Below, piece after piece: positions 16,938 through 26,034 of a stretch of DNA of 64,000 nt. The stretch is from the NCBI RefSeq assembly GCF_011045165.1, contig NZ_JAAKZI010000024.1, forward strand, positions 1 through 64,000. Direction: 5' to 3'. This stretch comes from Arthrobacter silviterrae (GTDB taxonomy: Bacteria > Actinomycetota > Actinomycetes > Actinomycetales > Micrococcaceae). The notes beneath the pieces are model-generated. The model did no database searches. It had not been told where the DNA came from and saw nothing but the letters and a program-made list of their open reading frames with translations. Positions within the stretch are counted from its first letter, which is position 1. Every line of letters begins with the position of its first letter. A program made the position numbers and the translations under genes.

Positions 16938-18334
16938 CGGCGGCGGTGGGGCAGCTGTCGCCGGCCGCCGTTCGGGAGCCCTGGGATGGCGGCTCGCGGC
17001 TGTTTGCGGCAGGGGGCCGGGCCGGGTACGCCGGCCATCTGGCGGCCTACGGGCCGCTTCCCGGACACGAACCGCGCGGCACCCTGCTGGCGCAGTTGCA
17101 GGCGTCCGGGCTGACCGGGCGGGGAGGCGCCGCGTTCCCGGCCGGGCCCAAGCTCGCCGCCGTCGCCGAGGCAGGCGGGGCGGCCCGGTACGCCACCCGG
17201 CCGTCCGGCCCGGTGCTCATTGCCAACGGCGCGGAGGGCGAACCGCTCAGCTTCAAGGACGCCACACTGCTGCACAACGCCCCGCACCTGGTGATCGACG
17301 GGCTGCTGGCAACGGCACAGTCGGTGGCTGCCAGCGCCATCTACATTTACACGGCGGCGGGCAACCTGGACGTCGTGGCCGCGGCCCTGGCTGAGCGCCC
17401 GGATGCCGCCGGGGTGATCCTCACGGAGTCTCCGGACGCCTTTGTGGCGGGGCAGGCCAGTGCGGCTGTGAACTTTCTGGAAACCGGCAGGGCGATTCCC
17501 GTGGACCTGCGCCGGCGCCTGGCCGACTCCGGTTTCAAGGGCCGCCCCACACTGGTCCAGAATGTGGAAACGTGGGCGCAGGTGGCGCTCATCGCCCGAT
17601 ACGGCGCCGATTGGTTCCGCGCGGCGGGCGTGGCCGGGGATCCGGGCACCCGCCTGGTCTCGCTCTCCGGCGACGTCCCTGCCCAGCAGGTCTTGGAGGT
17701 TCCGGGCGGCGCGCCGCTCACCGACGTGCTGGCCACGGCAGGGATCAGGCACGACGCCGTTGCCGCGGTTTTGGTGGGCGGCTTCCACGGCCGCTGGGTG
17801 CGGCCCGAGGGGGTGGTGCTTTCCGTGGATGAAGGGGCCGCCGGCTTGGGTGCCGGGCTCGCTGTCCGGCCGGGCGCGGGGGTGCTGCACGTGCTGGGGC
17901 CGGGCCGCTGCGGCCTGGCGGCCACTGCGGACATGGTGGATTACCTGGCCGGCCAGTCGGCCCGGCAGTGCGGCCCGTGCATGTTCGGGCTGCCCGCGCT
18001 GGCGGATGTCATGCGGCGGCTGGCGGGCGGCGGGTCTGGTGGGTCCGGCCGCGGCGGTGCCGGTGCTGGTGCCGGTGTTGCCGGACCGCCACTGGATCCC
18101 GGGCTGGTGGATGAGGTGGGGCGGCTTTCCCGCCTGGTGTCCGGCCGCGGAGCCTGCCACCACCCGGACGGCACCGTCAGGCTCATCGCCAGTGCCCTGG
18201 AAGTCTTCGCCGACGACATTCCCTGGCACCTTGCCGGGCAGTGCAATTCGGGGCATGCCGGGCATGCCGCCGTCGGGCTGGCCGGAGTCCGGGACCAGCC
18301 AGGCCGGGTGCCTGCGGAAGGGGGCCGGCGATGA
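16934..18334 (+). CDS. NuoF/RnfC-like FMN and Fe-S protein
   Basis: A 466-aa soluble protein related to complex I 51-kDa subunits. FMN/NADH-site segments are GLTGRGGAAFPAG and ANGAEGEPLSFKD, then a SLBB-like domain, and a C-terminal cluster region with C346, C349 (QCGPC) and C408 (GRGACHHPDG). The first Cys of the usual four (S-C-G-x-C-x-P-C) is replaced by Ala, so the Fe-S cluster would have an altered or external ligand. It is coupled by ATGA to both neighbours. Presumably it passes electrons between NAD(P)H, ferredoxin and the membrane heme protein. Confidence 0.85.
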   Translation: MTAAVGQLSPAAVREPWDGGSRLFAAGGRAGYAGHLAAYGPLPGHEPRGTLLAQLQASGLTGRGGAAFPAGPKLAAVAEAGGAARYATRPSGPVLIANGAEGEPLSFKDATLLHNAPHLVIDGLLATAQSVAASAIYIYTAAGNLDVVAAALAERPDAAGVILTESPDAFVAGQASAAVNFLETGRAIPVDLRRRLADSGFKGRPTLVQNVETWAQVALIARYGADWFRAAGVAGDPGTRLVSLSGDVPAQQVLEVPGGAPLTDVLATAGIRHDAVAAVLVGGFHGRWVRPEGVVLSVDEGAAGLGAGLAVRPGAGVLHVLGPGRCGLAATADMVDYLAGQSARQCGPCMFGLPALADVMRRLAGGGSGGSGRGGAGAGAGVAGPPLDPGLVDEVGRLSRLVSGRGACHHPDGTVRLIASALEVFADDIPWHLAGQCNSGHAGHAAVGLAGVRDQPGRVPAEGGRR

Positions 18335-18588
18335 GCGCGGATTCCCGGAGGGAAGCCGCGGCCAGGCTCCACATTGACTGGACGCGGTGCGACGGACGGG
18401 GGCTGTGTGCCGAATTGCTGCCCGAAGCACTCAGCCGCGACGACTGGGGCTTTCCGCTGGCGGCGCCGGGCCGGCTCGCGGTGGATGCCGACAAGTCGAA
18501 CGTCCCGCTCAAGCACTCGGAGCTCGGTGCAGCTGCGGACGCAGTCAAGCTCTGCCCCGTGCTTGCCCTTCGCCTCGCCCGCCCCTGA
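18331..18588 (+). CDS. Ferredoxin
   Basis: An 85-aa ferredoxin with three candidate cluster cysteines: C20 and C26 (CDGRGLC) and C75 (LCP). This pattern fits a single 3Fe-4S cluster, or a 4Fe-4S cluster with a non-Cys ligand, as in actinobacterial P450-type ferredoxins. It overlaps the NuoF-like gene by ATGA, ends the operon, and probably serves as the electron partner of that protein. Confidence 0.88.
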   Translation: MSADSRREAAARLHIDWTRCDGRGLCAELLPEALSRDDWGFPLAAPGRLAVDADKSNVPLKHSELGAAADAVKLCPVLALRLARP

Positions 18589-18599
18589 CCACCGACGCT

Positions 18600-18708
18600 C
18601 CCTCACCTTTCGCGGTGTTGTGGCCGACCCTCCCTCACCTTTCGCGCCCTTTCCACCGATGCCCCCTCACCTTTCGCGGTGTTGTGGCCGACCCTCCCTC
18701 ATCTTTCG
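18600..18708. repeat. 45-bp direct repeat, two copies
   Basis: Copies at 18600-18644 and 18664-18708 differ at one base. Each has the word CCCTCACCTTTCG at both ends. The repeat fills the spacer between the convergent ferredoxin and APC permease genes. Role unknown; it may act as a transcription stop region. Confidence 0.8.
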
Positions 18709-18716
18709 GGGCGCCG

Positions 18717-20696
18717 TCAGCCGACGTGGACCCAAGGGCGCTGCGTGAGGTCGGGTTCGGCCTCGCGCAGCACCTCGCGGGTGACGGGGGCAATCTCGCC
18801 TTCGCCAATGAAGAGGAACTTCAGCAGGTTCGTGATGGGGTTGCCCTCGTTCCAGCGGAAGTAGATGTGCGGAATGATCCCGGTGGCGTCGCGGACGTGG
18901 AGCAGCACGGCGGCAACGGTGTTGGGGACCGTGGAGCCGTGGACTTCCAGGATTTTGAAGCCGTGCCGCTCAATGCCGCGGATCTCCAGGGCCGTTTCAA
19001 AGTCGGAGGAGTCGTCGACGATGACCTCAAGGAACAGTGCATCCTTGGGATTGCCGATCTCGTTGACGGTGGCGGCGTGGGAAAGCTTGCGGCGGTAGGC
19101 TGCGGCGTTGCGCGTTTTGGGGTCGTGGGAAATGAACCGGATGGTGTCCTCATCCACGGCGGCCACGAATTTCATGGCTGCCTCATCCATGCGGATGTAC
19201 GTGGCCCGCAGTTCAAAGGCGCGGCGCATGCGGGACAGGAAGCTGACGCCCACAATGCCCACGATGAACAGTGCCGCGATCTTCAGTCCGTCAGGGCGCT
19301 CGATCGAGTTGGCAACGGTGGTGTAGATGAACGCCACGGATACGGCCGCGAAGCCGATGGTTTGCCCCTTCTGCTTCTTGCGCCTGGCCGAAAGCGTCAC
19401 CGCAATGGCGGCCGAGGTGATCAGGACCAGCACCCCTGTGGCGTAGGCGCCGCCCTGCGCGTCAACGCTGGCCTTGAAGGCGAGGGTGATGACGACGGCG
19501 ATGACGCTGAACACCAGCACCAGCGGCCTCACCGCCCCGGCCCATTCCGGCGCCATGCCAAAGCGCGGCAGGTAGCGGGGAACCAGGTTCAGCAGTCCGG
19601 CCATCGCGGAGGCGCCGGCAAACCACAGAATTGCGATGGTGCTGATGTCGTACACGGTGCCGAAGCCCTGCCCCAGCAGCTGGTGGGCCAGGTAGGCCAG
19701 GGCGCGGCCGTTGGCGGCGCCGCCGGGCTGGAATTCCGCGGCGGGGATCAGGATGGTGGTGGCCAGCGAGGAGGTGATGAGGAAGCTGCTCATGATGACT
19801 GCCGCCGTCGTCAGCAGCTTGTGCGCGCCGGCGATCCGGCCCACGGGCTTCTCCTCGGTGTCACCGGGGCGGCCCTTGATCTGGGGCATGACGGCCACGC
19901 CCGTTTCAAAGCCGGACAGGCCCAGGGCCAGGCGGGGGAAGACCAGCAGGGCGATGGCCACCACCATGACGGGGTTGCCGTGCTGGGTGGTCAGCGCCGT
20001 CCACCAGTCCGCAGTGAGGAGCGGGCTGCCCAGGGCCTTAACCAGGGCCACCGCGATGACCACCAGGTTCAGTGCCAGGAACACGGCCACCAGCACGACG
20101 GCGATGCCAATGGCCTCTTTGAAGCCGCGGAGGAAGACGGCGGCCAGGGCGGCAACGAGCACCAGCGTGATGATGATGTTTTGCCCGTGCAGGAAGCTGG
20201 GGGCAAACGGGTTTTCAATGACGTGGGCGGAGGCGTCGGCCGCGGAGAGCGTGATGGTGATCATGAAGTCGGTGGCGGCAAAACCCAGCAGGATCAACAC
20301 AAACAGCTTGCCCCACCAGCGGGGGAGCAGGCGCTCCAGCATGGCGATGGACCCGGCACCGTGGGGGCTTTCGCGGGCCACGCGCTTGTAAACGGGCAAT
20401 GCCCCGAAGAGCGTCACGATGACCAGGACGATGGTGGCAAGAGGGGCCAGCACGCCGGCGGCGAGTGCCGCAATGGCAGGCTGATAGCCCAACGTGGAAA
20501 AGTAGTCCAGGCCCGTCAGGCACATGACCCGCCACCAGGTGTGCGGCTTGTGTTCGGAGTCCGGGCGCCCGTGCGGGCCCTGGCGCTTTCCGGAGCTTTC
20601 CGGCAGGCCGTCCATGAGCCACTTGCGCAACGCCGCCTTGCCCGTGGGCTTTGTCCGCTCCCCGGGTTCCGAAGGCATGCGGGAGAGGGAAGTCAC
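18717..20696 (-). CDS. APC superfamily permease with cytoplasmic C-terminal domain
   Basis: A 659-aa permease. An N-terminal tail of about 50 residues precedes about 12 membrane helices beginning [19 protein letters not shown]. Residues about 500-659 are a soluble alpha/beta domain. The layout (APC core plus soluble domain) recalls KimA-type K+ importers, but the soluble domain is not a recognisable USP domain and the substrate is uncertain. GTG 20696 is chosen because AAAGGA lies 8 bp upstream; ATG 20741 would add 15 residues without a good binding site. It is convergent with the ferredoxin operon. Confidence 0.82.
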   Translation of the reverse strand: MTSLSRMPSEPGERTKPTGKAALRKWLMDGLPESSGKRQGPHGRPDSEHKPHTWWRVMCLTGLDYFSTLGYQPAIAALAAGVLAPLATIVLVIVTLFGALPVYKRVARESPHGAGSIAMLERLLPRWWGKLFVLILLGFAATDFMITITLSAADASAHVIENPFAPSFLHGQNIIITLVLVAALAAVFLRGFKEAIGIAVVLVAVFLALNLVVIAVALVKALGSPLLTADWWTALTTQHGNPVMVVAIALLVFPRLALGLSGFETGVAVMPQIKGRPGDTEEKPVGRIAGAHKLLTTAAVIMSSFLITSSLATTILIPAAEFQPGGAANGRALAYLAHQLLGQGFGTVYDISTIAILWFAGASAMAGLLNLVPRYLPRFGMAPEWAGAVRPLVLVFSVIAVVITLAFKASVDAQGGAYATGVLVLITSAAIAVTLSARRKKQKGQTIGFAAVSVAFIYTTVANSIERPDGLKIAALFIVGIVGVSFLSRMRRAFELRATYIRMDEAAMKFVAAVDEDTIRFISHDPKTRNAAAYRRKLSHAATVNEIGNPKDALFLEVIVDDSSDFETALEIRGIERHGFKILEVHGSTVPNTVAAVLLHVRDATGIIPHIYFRWNEGNPITNLLKFLFIGEGEIAPVTREVLREAEPDLTQRPWVHVG

Positions 20697-20917
20697 GGAT
20701 GGATCCTTTCGGCCGGGGCCACGCAACGGTGCAAGGTGCACTATTGCGGCAGAGTGAGACTAGCACCCCGGATTGCGGATTGACCCGGCCTTGACGAAAT
20801 CTTTACGCAGACTGTGGTGGTTGTCGCCTGGCTCAGTTCTCGGCGGGGCTGGGCGGTGTCCGCTGCCCGGCCGCTGTATATCCGGGCGAAACTTTTGGTT
20901 TCCATTGAGCAACATCG

Positions 20918-20937
20918 GTTGTACTATGGTCAACAAC
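20918..20937. promoter_or_regulatory. Inverted repeat in agmatinase promoter region
   Basis: GTTGT (20918-20922) and ACAAC (20933-20937) form an interrupted palindrome in a short AT-richer stretch, 48 bp upstream of the agmatinase start. It is a candidate operator (GntR-like shape); no regulator gene is adjacent. Confidence 0.45.
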
Positions 20938-20984
20938 GGCCTGTGTGTGATCCAGGTCAACCCCGACATGAAACGAGGACGTCC

Positions 20985-22124
20985 ATGAAAGAGATCCGCA
21001 TCGAGGCCAACGGCAACCTTGGGCCCATTGATTCCTCCCAGATTCCGCGCTATGCCGGGGCCGCCACGTACGCGCGCCTGCCGCGCCTGGACCAGGTGGC
21101 CAATGCGGACGTGTCCGTCGTCGGCGTCCCCTTTGACAGCGGCGTCTCCTACCGCCCGGGGGCCCGCTTCGGCGCGAACCACGTGCGCGAGGCAAGCCGG
21201 CTGCTGCGCCCCTACAACCCGGCCTGGGACGTTTCCCCCTTTGAAAACTGCCAGGTGGCGGACGCCGGCGACATGGCCGTCAACCCGTTCAACATCGGCG
21301 AGGCCATCGAGACCATTCAGCAAAATGCACTGGACTTGACCGCCGGCGGCTCCAAGCTGCTTACCCTGGGCGGGGACCACACCATCGCCCTGCCCCTGCT
21401 GCGCGCCGCCGCTGAAAGGGCCGGCGAACCCGTGGCCATGCTCCACTTCGACGCCCACCTGGACACCTGGGACACCTACTTTGGCGCCGCCTACACCCAC
21501 GGCACGCCCTTCCGCCGCGCCGTCGAGGAGGGCCTGCTGGACACCGAGGCCATCTCCCACGTGGGCACCCGCGGCCCGCTTTACGGCAAGAAGGACCTCG
21601 ACGACGACCACCGCTTCGGCTTCGGCATCGTCACCTCCGCCGACGTCTACCACCAGGGCGTGCTGGAAACCGTGGCGAAAATCCGCGACCGCATCGGCAA
21701 GCGCCCCCTCTACATCTCCGTGGACATCGACGTCCTTGACCCCGCCCACGCCCCCGGCACCGGCACGCCCGAGGCCGGCGGCATCACCAGCCGCGAACTC
21801 CTCGAGATCATCCGCGGCTTCCGCGGCATGAACCTCATCGGCGCCGACATCGTGGAGGTCGCCCCCGCCTACGACCACGCCGAAATCACCGGCGTCGCCG
21901 CCAGCCACGTGGGCTACGAGCTCATCTCCCTCATGGCGGACAACTTCGTTGCAGGGGACCGCTTTGGCGCCCCCAACGGCTATGCCGCGCAGGCCCTCGA
22001 TGCAGAAGCACGACGCCGGCCGGCCGGGTTCGCGCCGTCGTCGCAGGGCGAGCCCGGCTCCCCGCTGGTCGAGCCTGGTTCCCCGCTGGTCGAGCCAGTC
22101 GAGACCAAGGGAGCCACCAAGTGA
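20985..22124 (+). CDS. speB: Agmatinase/guanidino-acid ureohydrolase
   Basis: A 379-aa ureohydrolase with the full binuclear manganese set: [15 protein letters not shown] and [20 protein letters not shown]. It hydrolyses agmatine (or guanidinobutyrate or a related guanidino compound) to urea and an amine. ATG 20985 has an ACGAGGAC binding site. The last about 30 residues are not part of the family fold and are encoded by a genomic repeat (22060-22107). Its stop overlaps the TPP-enzyme gene (GTGA), so both are made together. Substrate specificity cannot be settled from sequence. Confidence 0.88.
   Translation: MKEIRIEANGNLGPIDSSQIPRYAGAATYARLPRLDQVANADVSVVGVPFDSGVSYRPGARFGANHVREASRLLRPYNPAWDVSPFENCQVADAGDMAVNPFNIGEAIETIQQNALDLTAGGSKLLTLGGDHTIALPLLRAAAERAGEPVAMLHFDAHLDTWDTYFGAAYTHGTPFRRAVEEGLLDTEAISHVGTRGPLYGKKDLDDDHRFGFGIVTSADVYHQGVLETVAKIRDRIGKRPLYISVDIDVLDPAHAPGTGTPEAGGITSRELLEIIRGFRGMNLIGADIVEVAPAYDHAEITGVAASHVGYELISLMADNFVAGDRFGAPNGYAAQALDAEARRRPAGFAPSSQGEPGSPLVEPGSPLVEPVETKGATK
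22060..22107 (+). repeat. Dispersed repeat forming the agmatinase C-terminus
   Basis: Two 21-bp tandem units (CCCCGCTGGTCGAGCC plus 5 bp) are followed by AGTCGAGACC. The same family (GGTCGAGCCTGTCGAAACC-like) is found inverted at about 51780-52220. Here it is translated as repeats of G-S-P-L-V-E-P. Confidence 0.75.
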
Positions 22125-23839
22125 GCGACACGGCAACGAGCCACATGACCGACTTTGATCCCGGGGCCCAGGCCCCCACCAAGGGGACGGCCCAGCGCAA
22201 CGGCGGGGACCTCGTCGTCGAAACCCTGGCAGCCCTCGGCGCGAAGACCGTCTTCGGCATTCCCGGCCAGCACGCGCTGGGCTTGTTTGACGCCCTGAGC
22301 CGCTCGCCGCTGCACTTTGTCTCTTCCCGCGTGGAGAACAACTCCGCGTTTGCCGCGGACGGCTACTCGCGCGCCACGGGCGAGGTGGGCGTGCTGTTCC
22401 TGTCCACCGGCCCCGGCGCCCTGACCGCGCTGGCGGGTCTGCAGGAGGCCTACGCAACCGGCGTGCCCATGATTGTGGTGGCGAGCCAGATTCCGCTGGA
22501 AGGCCTGGGCGCCCGCCGCAAGGGCATGCTGCACCAGTTGGATGACCAAAAGGCGTCCGCCGCCAACGTCACCAAGAGCCAGCGCCTCATCCAGCACGCC
22601 TCCGGCATCCCCTCGGCCATCCAGGACGCCTGGACCGAGGCCGTGTCCTCGCCGCAGGGCCCGGTGTGGATCGAGGTGCCGCAAAACGTGCTGCTCGACC
22701 CGATCTTTGTGCCCGCCGTCGAGGACGCGTTGGCCGAGCCGTTCGACAACCCGCCGCGCGTGGAACTGGTCCGTGAGGCCGTCAAGTGGCTGACCGAGTC
22801 CAAGCGGCCCGCCATCGTGGCCGGTGGCGGCGTGCGGCGCGGCAAGGCTGCGGCCCAGCTGCTGTCCATTGCCGAAAAGCTGAACGCCCCCGTGGTGTGC
22901 ACGCCCGGCGGCAACGGCGCATTCCCCTGGAACCATGAACTGTCACTGCAGTCGTGGGTGGAGGACCGCTACGTCACCGAAGTCCTGGAGGACGCCGACG
23001 TCCTGGTGGTGATCGGCTCATCCCTGGGCGAGGTGTCCAGCAACTACTTCACCATGGAGCCGCGGGGGCGCATCATCCAGATCGACGCCGAACCGCGCGT
23101 CCTGGAGTCCAACCGCCCCGCCTTGGGGATCCGGGCCGACGCCGGCCAGGCCCTCGGTGCCCTCGACGACGCCCTTGACGCCTCGCTGAGTGCCGACGCC
23201 GACTGGCACGGCGCCACCCCGCAGTCGGTGGTCAAGGAGACGCTCGCCAAGGTTTCGGCGCGGCTTGACGAGCAGGACCTCGCCATGGAACGCAAGTTCA
23301 TGGCGGACATCCGCGAGGCCGTCCCGGCCGACATGCAGACCTTCTGGGACATGACCATCTCCGCCTACTGGGGCTGGAGCTGCTGGGACTCCCGGGACGG
23401 CGAATTCCACTCCGCCCAGGGGGCAGGCGGCCTTGGCTACGGCTTCCCGGCGGCAATCGGCGGATCATTGGGCCTGCAGAGTTTGGGCAAGCCGGGGCGT
23501 GTGCTGGCGGTGGCCGGCGACGGCTCCTCCATGTACTCCATCTCCGAACTGGCCACGGCCAAGCAGCACAACGCCCCGGTCACCTGGCTGATCGTGGACG
23601 ACGGCGGCTACGGGATCCTGCGCGAATACATGGTGGGCGCCTTCGGCAAGGCCACACACACGGAGCTGGCTCGGCCTGACTTCGTGAAGCTGGCGGAAGC
23701 CTTCGGGGTTCCCGCCCGGCGGGTGAAACCCGAGGACGTCGGGGACGCTCTGAAGGCGGGCTTCGCTGCGGACGGGCCGAACGTCGTCGTGGTTGACGTG
23801 CTGCTGAAGATGTTCGGCCCCACCCACCTCAACCTCTAA
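22121..23839 (+). CDS. Thiamine-diphosphate-dependent enzyme (acetolactate synthase-like)
   Basis: A 572-aa TPP enzyme with the three-domain layout of acetolactate synthase/benzoylformate decarboxylase. The catalytic Glu is E72 ([14 protein letters not shown]) and the TPP/Mg motif is GDGSSMYS...DDGGYG in the C-terminal domain. It starts at GTG 22121 within the agmatinase stop. It is unlikely to be the biosynthetic IlvB because no small subunit follows and the partner gene is agmatinase. It probably acts on a 2-oxo acid or aldehyde from guanidino-compound breakdown; that link is inference from the operon. Confidence 0.83.
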   Translation: MSDTATSHMTDFDPGAQAPTKGTAQRNGGDLVVETLAALGAKTVFGIPGQHALGLFDALSRSPLHFVSSRVENNSAFAADGYSRATGEVGVLFLSTGPGALTALAGLQEAYATGVPMIVVASQIPLEGLGARRKGMLHQLDDQKASAANVTKSQRLIQHASGIPSAIQDAWTEAVSSPQGPVWIEVPQNVLLDPIFVPAVEDALAEPFDNPPRVELVREAVKWLTESKRPAIVAGGGVRRGKAAAQLLSIAEKLNAPVVCTPGGNGAFPWNHELSLQSWVEDRYVTEVLEDADVLVVIGSSLGEVSSNYFTMEPRGRIIQIDAEPRVLESNRPALGIRADAGQALGALDDALDASLSADADWHGATPQSVVKETLAKVSARLDEQDLAMERKFMADIREAVPADMQTFWDMTISAYWGWSCWDSRDGEFHSAQGAGGLGYGFPAAIGGSLGLQSLGKPGRVLAVAGDGSSMYSISELATAKQHNAPVTWLIVDDGGYGILREYMVGAFGKATHTELARPDFVKLAEAFGVPARRVKPEDVGDALKAGFAADGPNVVVVDVLLKMFGPTHLNL

Positions 23840-23868
23840 CGACACCCCTTCCCGCCCCACTCATCCCC

Positions 23869-23925
23869 CGAATCGGCACTTAACGTGGATGTTCACCGAG
23901 AACATCCACGTTAAGTGCCGGTTCG
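23869..23925. repeat. 57-bp palindromic repeat, copy 1
   Basis: 25-nt arms (start CGAATCGGCACTTAACGTGG) with one mismatch and a 7-nt loop CACCGAG. Same length and core (CACTTAACGTGGATG) as three other copies in this window. It lies just downstream of the TPP-enzyme gene. Confidence 0.9.
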
Positions 23926-23993
23926 GCGCGGGGGCGGGGAAAGAGGGCTGTGGATAACCCGGAAAGTGGGGTTTTTCCCGGGAACAATTGAGT

Positions 23994-24926
23994 ATGCGCC
24001 GGATTCCATTGCCGCCACATTTGTTGGGGCGGTCGTTCACCACGGAGGCCGCGGACCTTGCCGGGGTCCCGCGGGACCGGCTGCGTGCCCGGGACCTGAT
24101 CACGGTTTCGCGCGGCATCAGGATTCCGGCTGCCGTGCCCCTGCAGGGCGCGGCGGCGCTGGCCGCCTATGTGCAGGTGAATCCCGACAGCGTGCTCAGC
24201 CACACCTCGGCCGCCCGGCTGTGGGGGATCCCGCTGCCGCCCCAGGTTGAGGGCGACTGGCGGATCCACCTCGCCAACCCGCCGAAATCACGGGCACCCC
24301 GGCGCGTCAACGTGGTGGGTCACAGCATGGTCCTCGGCCTGGACGACGTCGGCGAAATCGATGGCGTCCGGCTCACCAGCCCCGCCCGGACGTGGCTCAA
24401 CCTGGCGGCCATGCTCCCCTTGGAGGACCTGGTGGCTGCGGGGGACTTCCTGGTGTGCAGCCACGGGCCGGACTTCCCCGAGCCTCGGGAGCCGCTCTGC
24501 AGCATCGCCGAGCTGGCCCGCTGCATCGCCCGGCATGCCGGGATGCGGGGGATGCGCAACGCCCGCGCCGCGTTGGACCTGGTCCGCGTGGGCGCCGATT
24601 CGCCGCCGGAAACGTACCTGCGACTGGCCCTTGTGAATGCCGGACTGCCCGAGCCCGAGCTGAACGTGGTCCTTTACGATCCCGCCGGAGTGCCGGTGCT
24701 GTGGCCGGACGGCGCCTACCGAAAGTACCGGATCAGCCTGCAATACGACGGCCGCCACCACGGCGGCGGCGAGCAGTACCAGCGCGACATCCGCCGCCAG
24801 GAGACCACGCGCAGGCTGGGCTGGACGGAAATCCGGCTGTCCAGCGAAGACCTGGCAGGGGACGGGCGGGCCGTGGTGGTGAAGGTCGCCCAGGCCCTGC
24901 GCGCGGCCGGTTGGACCCCCGGCTGA
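23994..24926 (+). CDS. AbiEi-like/DUF559-type protein
   Basis: A 310-aa protein. The N-terminal about 90 residues resemble the AbiEi antitoxin-type winged-helix domain (HTSAARLWGIPLP). The C-terminal about 100 residues look like the Vsr/DUF559 nuclease fold with YDGRHHGGGEQYQRDIRRQ and TRRLGWTEIRLSSEDL. Such fused proteins are common as single genes in actinobacteria and have no assigned function; no AbiEii toxin gene is adjacent. ATG 23994 is preferred over TTG 23988. The gene is bracketed by copies 1 and 2 of the 57-bp palindrome. Confidence 0.72.
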   Translation: MRRIPLPPHLLGRSFTTEAADLAGVPRDRLRARDLITVSRGIRIPAAVPLQGAAALAAYVQVNPDSVLSHTSAARLWGIPLPPQVEGDWRIHLANPPKSRAPRRVNVVGHSMVLGLDDVGEIDGVRLTSPARTWLNLAAMLPLEDLVAAGDFLVCSHGPDFPEPREPLCSIAELARCIARHAGMRGMRNARAALDLVRVGADSPPETYLRLALVNAGLPEPELNVVLYDPAGVPVLWPDGAYRKYRISLQYDGRHHGGGEQYQRDIRRQETTRRLGWTEIRLSSEDLAGDGRAVVVKVAQALRAAGWTPG

Positions 24927-24948
24927 CTTTTTGCAGCCACCACCTCGC

Positions 24949-25005
24949 CGAACCGGCACTTAACGTGGATGTTTCCCGCGGACATCCACGTTAAGTGCCC
25001 GCTCG
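24949..25005. repeat. 57-bp palindromic repeat, copy 2
   Basis: 25-nt arms around the loop TCCCGCG. Arm 1 begins CGAACCGGCACTTAACGTGG; arm 2 has three differences from perfect pairing. It lies 22 bp after the AbiEi-like gene. Confidence 0.9.
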
Positions 25006-25042
25006 CGCCGCTGGCGGGAGGGATCGCGCGGATAATGGAGGC

Positions 25043-25378
25043 ATGGAGCCGGCGGAGCGCTTTGAAATCGTGGTGGACAGGTTCGCAGACCGTCCCGGCA
25101 TCACCCCGCCCGACGCCGGACGCGGCTTTGGGCGGTCGGCGCTGCGGATCGACGGCCGGATTTTTGCCATGCTGGTGCGCGGGCGAATCGTGGTGAAGCT
25201 GCCGGCGGACCGCGTGGACGCGCTGCTCGCCGCGGGGGAGGGCGCCCGCTTCGACGCCAACAAGGGCAAGCCCATGAAGGAATGGTTCGCCGCAGGGGAG
25301 GATTCCTCCCTGGACTGGGGCGAATTGGCGGCGGAGGCCCTGGACTTCGTGGGCGGACCGGGGCCGGCCGGCACCTAG
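25043..25378 (+). CDS. TfoX N-terminal/MmcQ-like small protein
   Basis: A 111-aa protein resembling the TfoX N-terminal/YjbR-like fold: FGRSALRIDGRIFAMLVRGRIVVKLPADRV and the tail KGKPMKEWFAA are typical. Function in actinobacteria is unknown; small members are often single cytoplasmic proteins. ATG 25043 follows GGAGG-like sequence (25036-25041). It lies 10 bp before the next gene and probably shares its transcript. Confidence 0.75.
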   Translation: MEPAERFEIVVDRFADRPGITPPDAGRGFGRSALRIDGRIFAMLVRGRIVVKLPADRVDALLAAGEGARFDANKGKPMKEWFAAGEDSSLDWGELAAEALDFVGGPGPAGT

Positions 25379-25388
25379 ACTGGTCCGC

Positions 25389-26009
25389 ATGGCAATTGTC
25401 TACCAGGCCGAGCTCCGGCCCTCAAAAATGGAACTTTTGGCCGCCTGGCTGCCCGCACAGGCGTGGTTTGCAGGGGATGCCTCCGGCCTGGTGCGGCTGG
25501 GCTCCTTCCGCTTCGATGACCCTGCCGGCGAAGTGGGCATTGAAACCATCCTGGTTGATGCCGGATCCGCCGCGTACCAGGTGCCGTTGAGCTATCGTGG
25601 TGCACCGCTCGCCGGAGCGGAAGATTTCCTGGTGGGCACCATGGAGCACTCCGTCCTCGGCAGCCGCTGGGTCTACGATGCCACGGCAGATCCGGTCTAC
25701 GTCGGCGAGCTCGTGGCCGCGCTGCTCACAGGCAAGCCGCAGGCCGTTGAATTCCGGGAGGTGGACGGAACGGTGGAAACCCTCCCGGCCACGGCACAGC
25801 TTGCCAGCACGGGAAGCGCTGCGGCAGTCCCGGCCCTTGCGCCGGAAAGGCCCACGACGGCGGATGCCGTCACCACCGTGGGTGCCGGGGTGCTTTCGGT
25901 GCGGATCGCCCGCGAACTGGAGCTTTCCGGCGTCGTGCTGGGGGAGCCCGGGCTGACGGTAACGTGGTTCGGGCAGGAAACGCCTGTCCAGCTGGCCACG
26001 CTCGGCTGA
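25389..26009 (+). CDS. Maltokinase N-terminal cap-like domain protein (CG0192-related)
   Basis: A 206-aa protein whose whole length resembles the N-terminal cap domain found on maltokinases and in CG0192-like actinobacterial proteins (MEHSVLGSRWVYDATADPVYV, and an N-terminal half with QAWFAGD). The kinase domain is absent. Role unknown; a regulatory or binding function is possible. It lies 10 bp after the TfoX-like gene and is convergent with the NmrA-like gene. Confidence 0.72.
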   Translation: MAIVYQAELRPSKMELLAAWLPAQAWFAGDASGLVRLGSFRFDDPAGEVGIETILVDAGSAAYQVPLSYRGAPLAGAEDFLVGTMEHSVLGSRWVYDATADPVYVGELVAALLTGKPQAVEFREVDGTVETLPATAQLASTGSAAAVPALAPERPTTADAVTTVGAGVLSVRIARELELSGVVLGEPGLTVTWFGQETPVQLATLG

Positions 26010-26034
26010 CGGGAGGGCCCGCGGGATCCCAGAC

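Noticed and set aside
18387-20783. Very long (798-codon) plus-strand frame opposite the APC permease
   Set aside because: It is antisense to a recognised permease; composition is the typical high-GC shadow pattern with no domain.
20760-22457. 565-codon minus-strand frame opposite agmatinase
   Set aside because: The plus strand carries full agmatinase metal motifs; the antisense frame is low-complexity.
22121-23839. Biosynthetic acetolactate synthase (ilvB)
   Set aside because: No ilvN-like small subunit follows, and the gene is coupled to agmatinase, so a catabolic TPP enzyme is more likely.
23994-24926. Complete AbiE toxin-antitoxin system
   Set aside because: Only the AbiEi-like protein is present; no AbiEii nucleotidyltransferase gene is adjacent.
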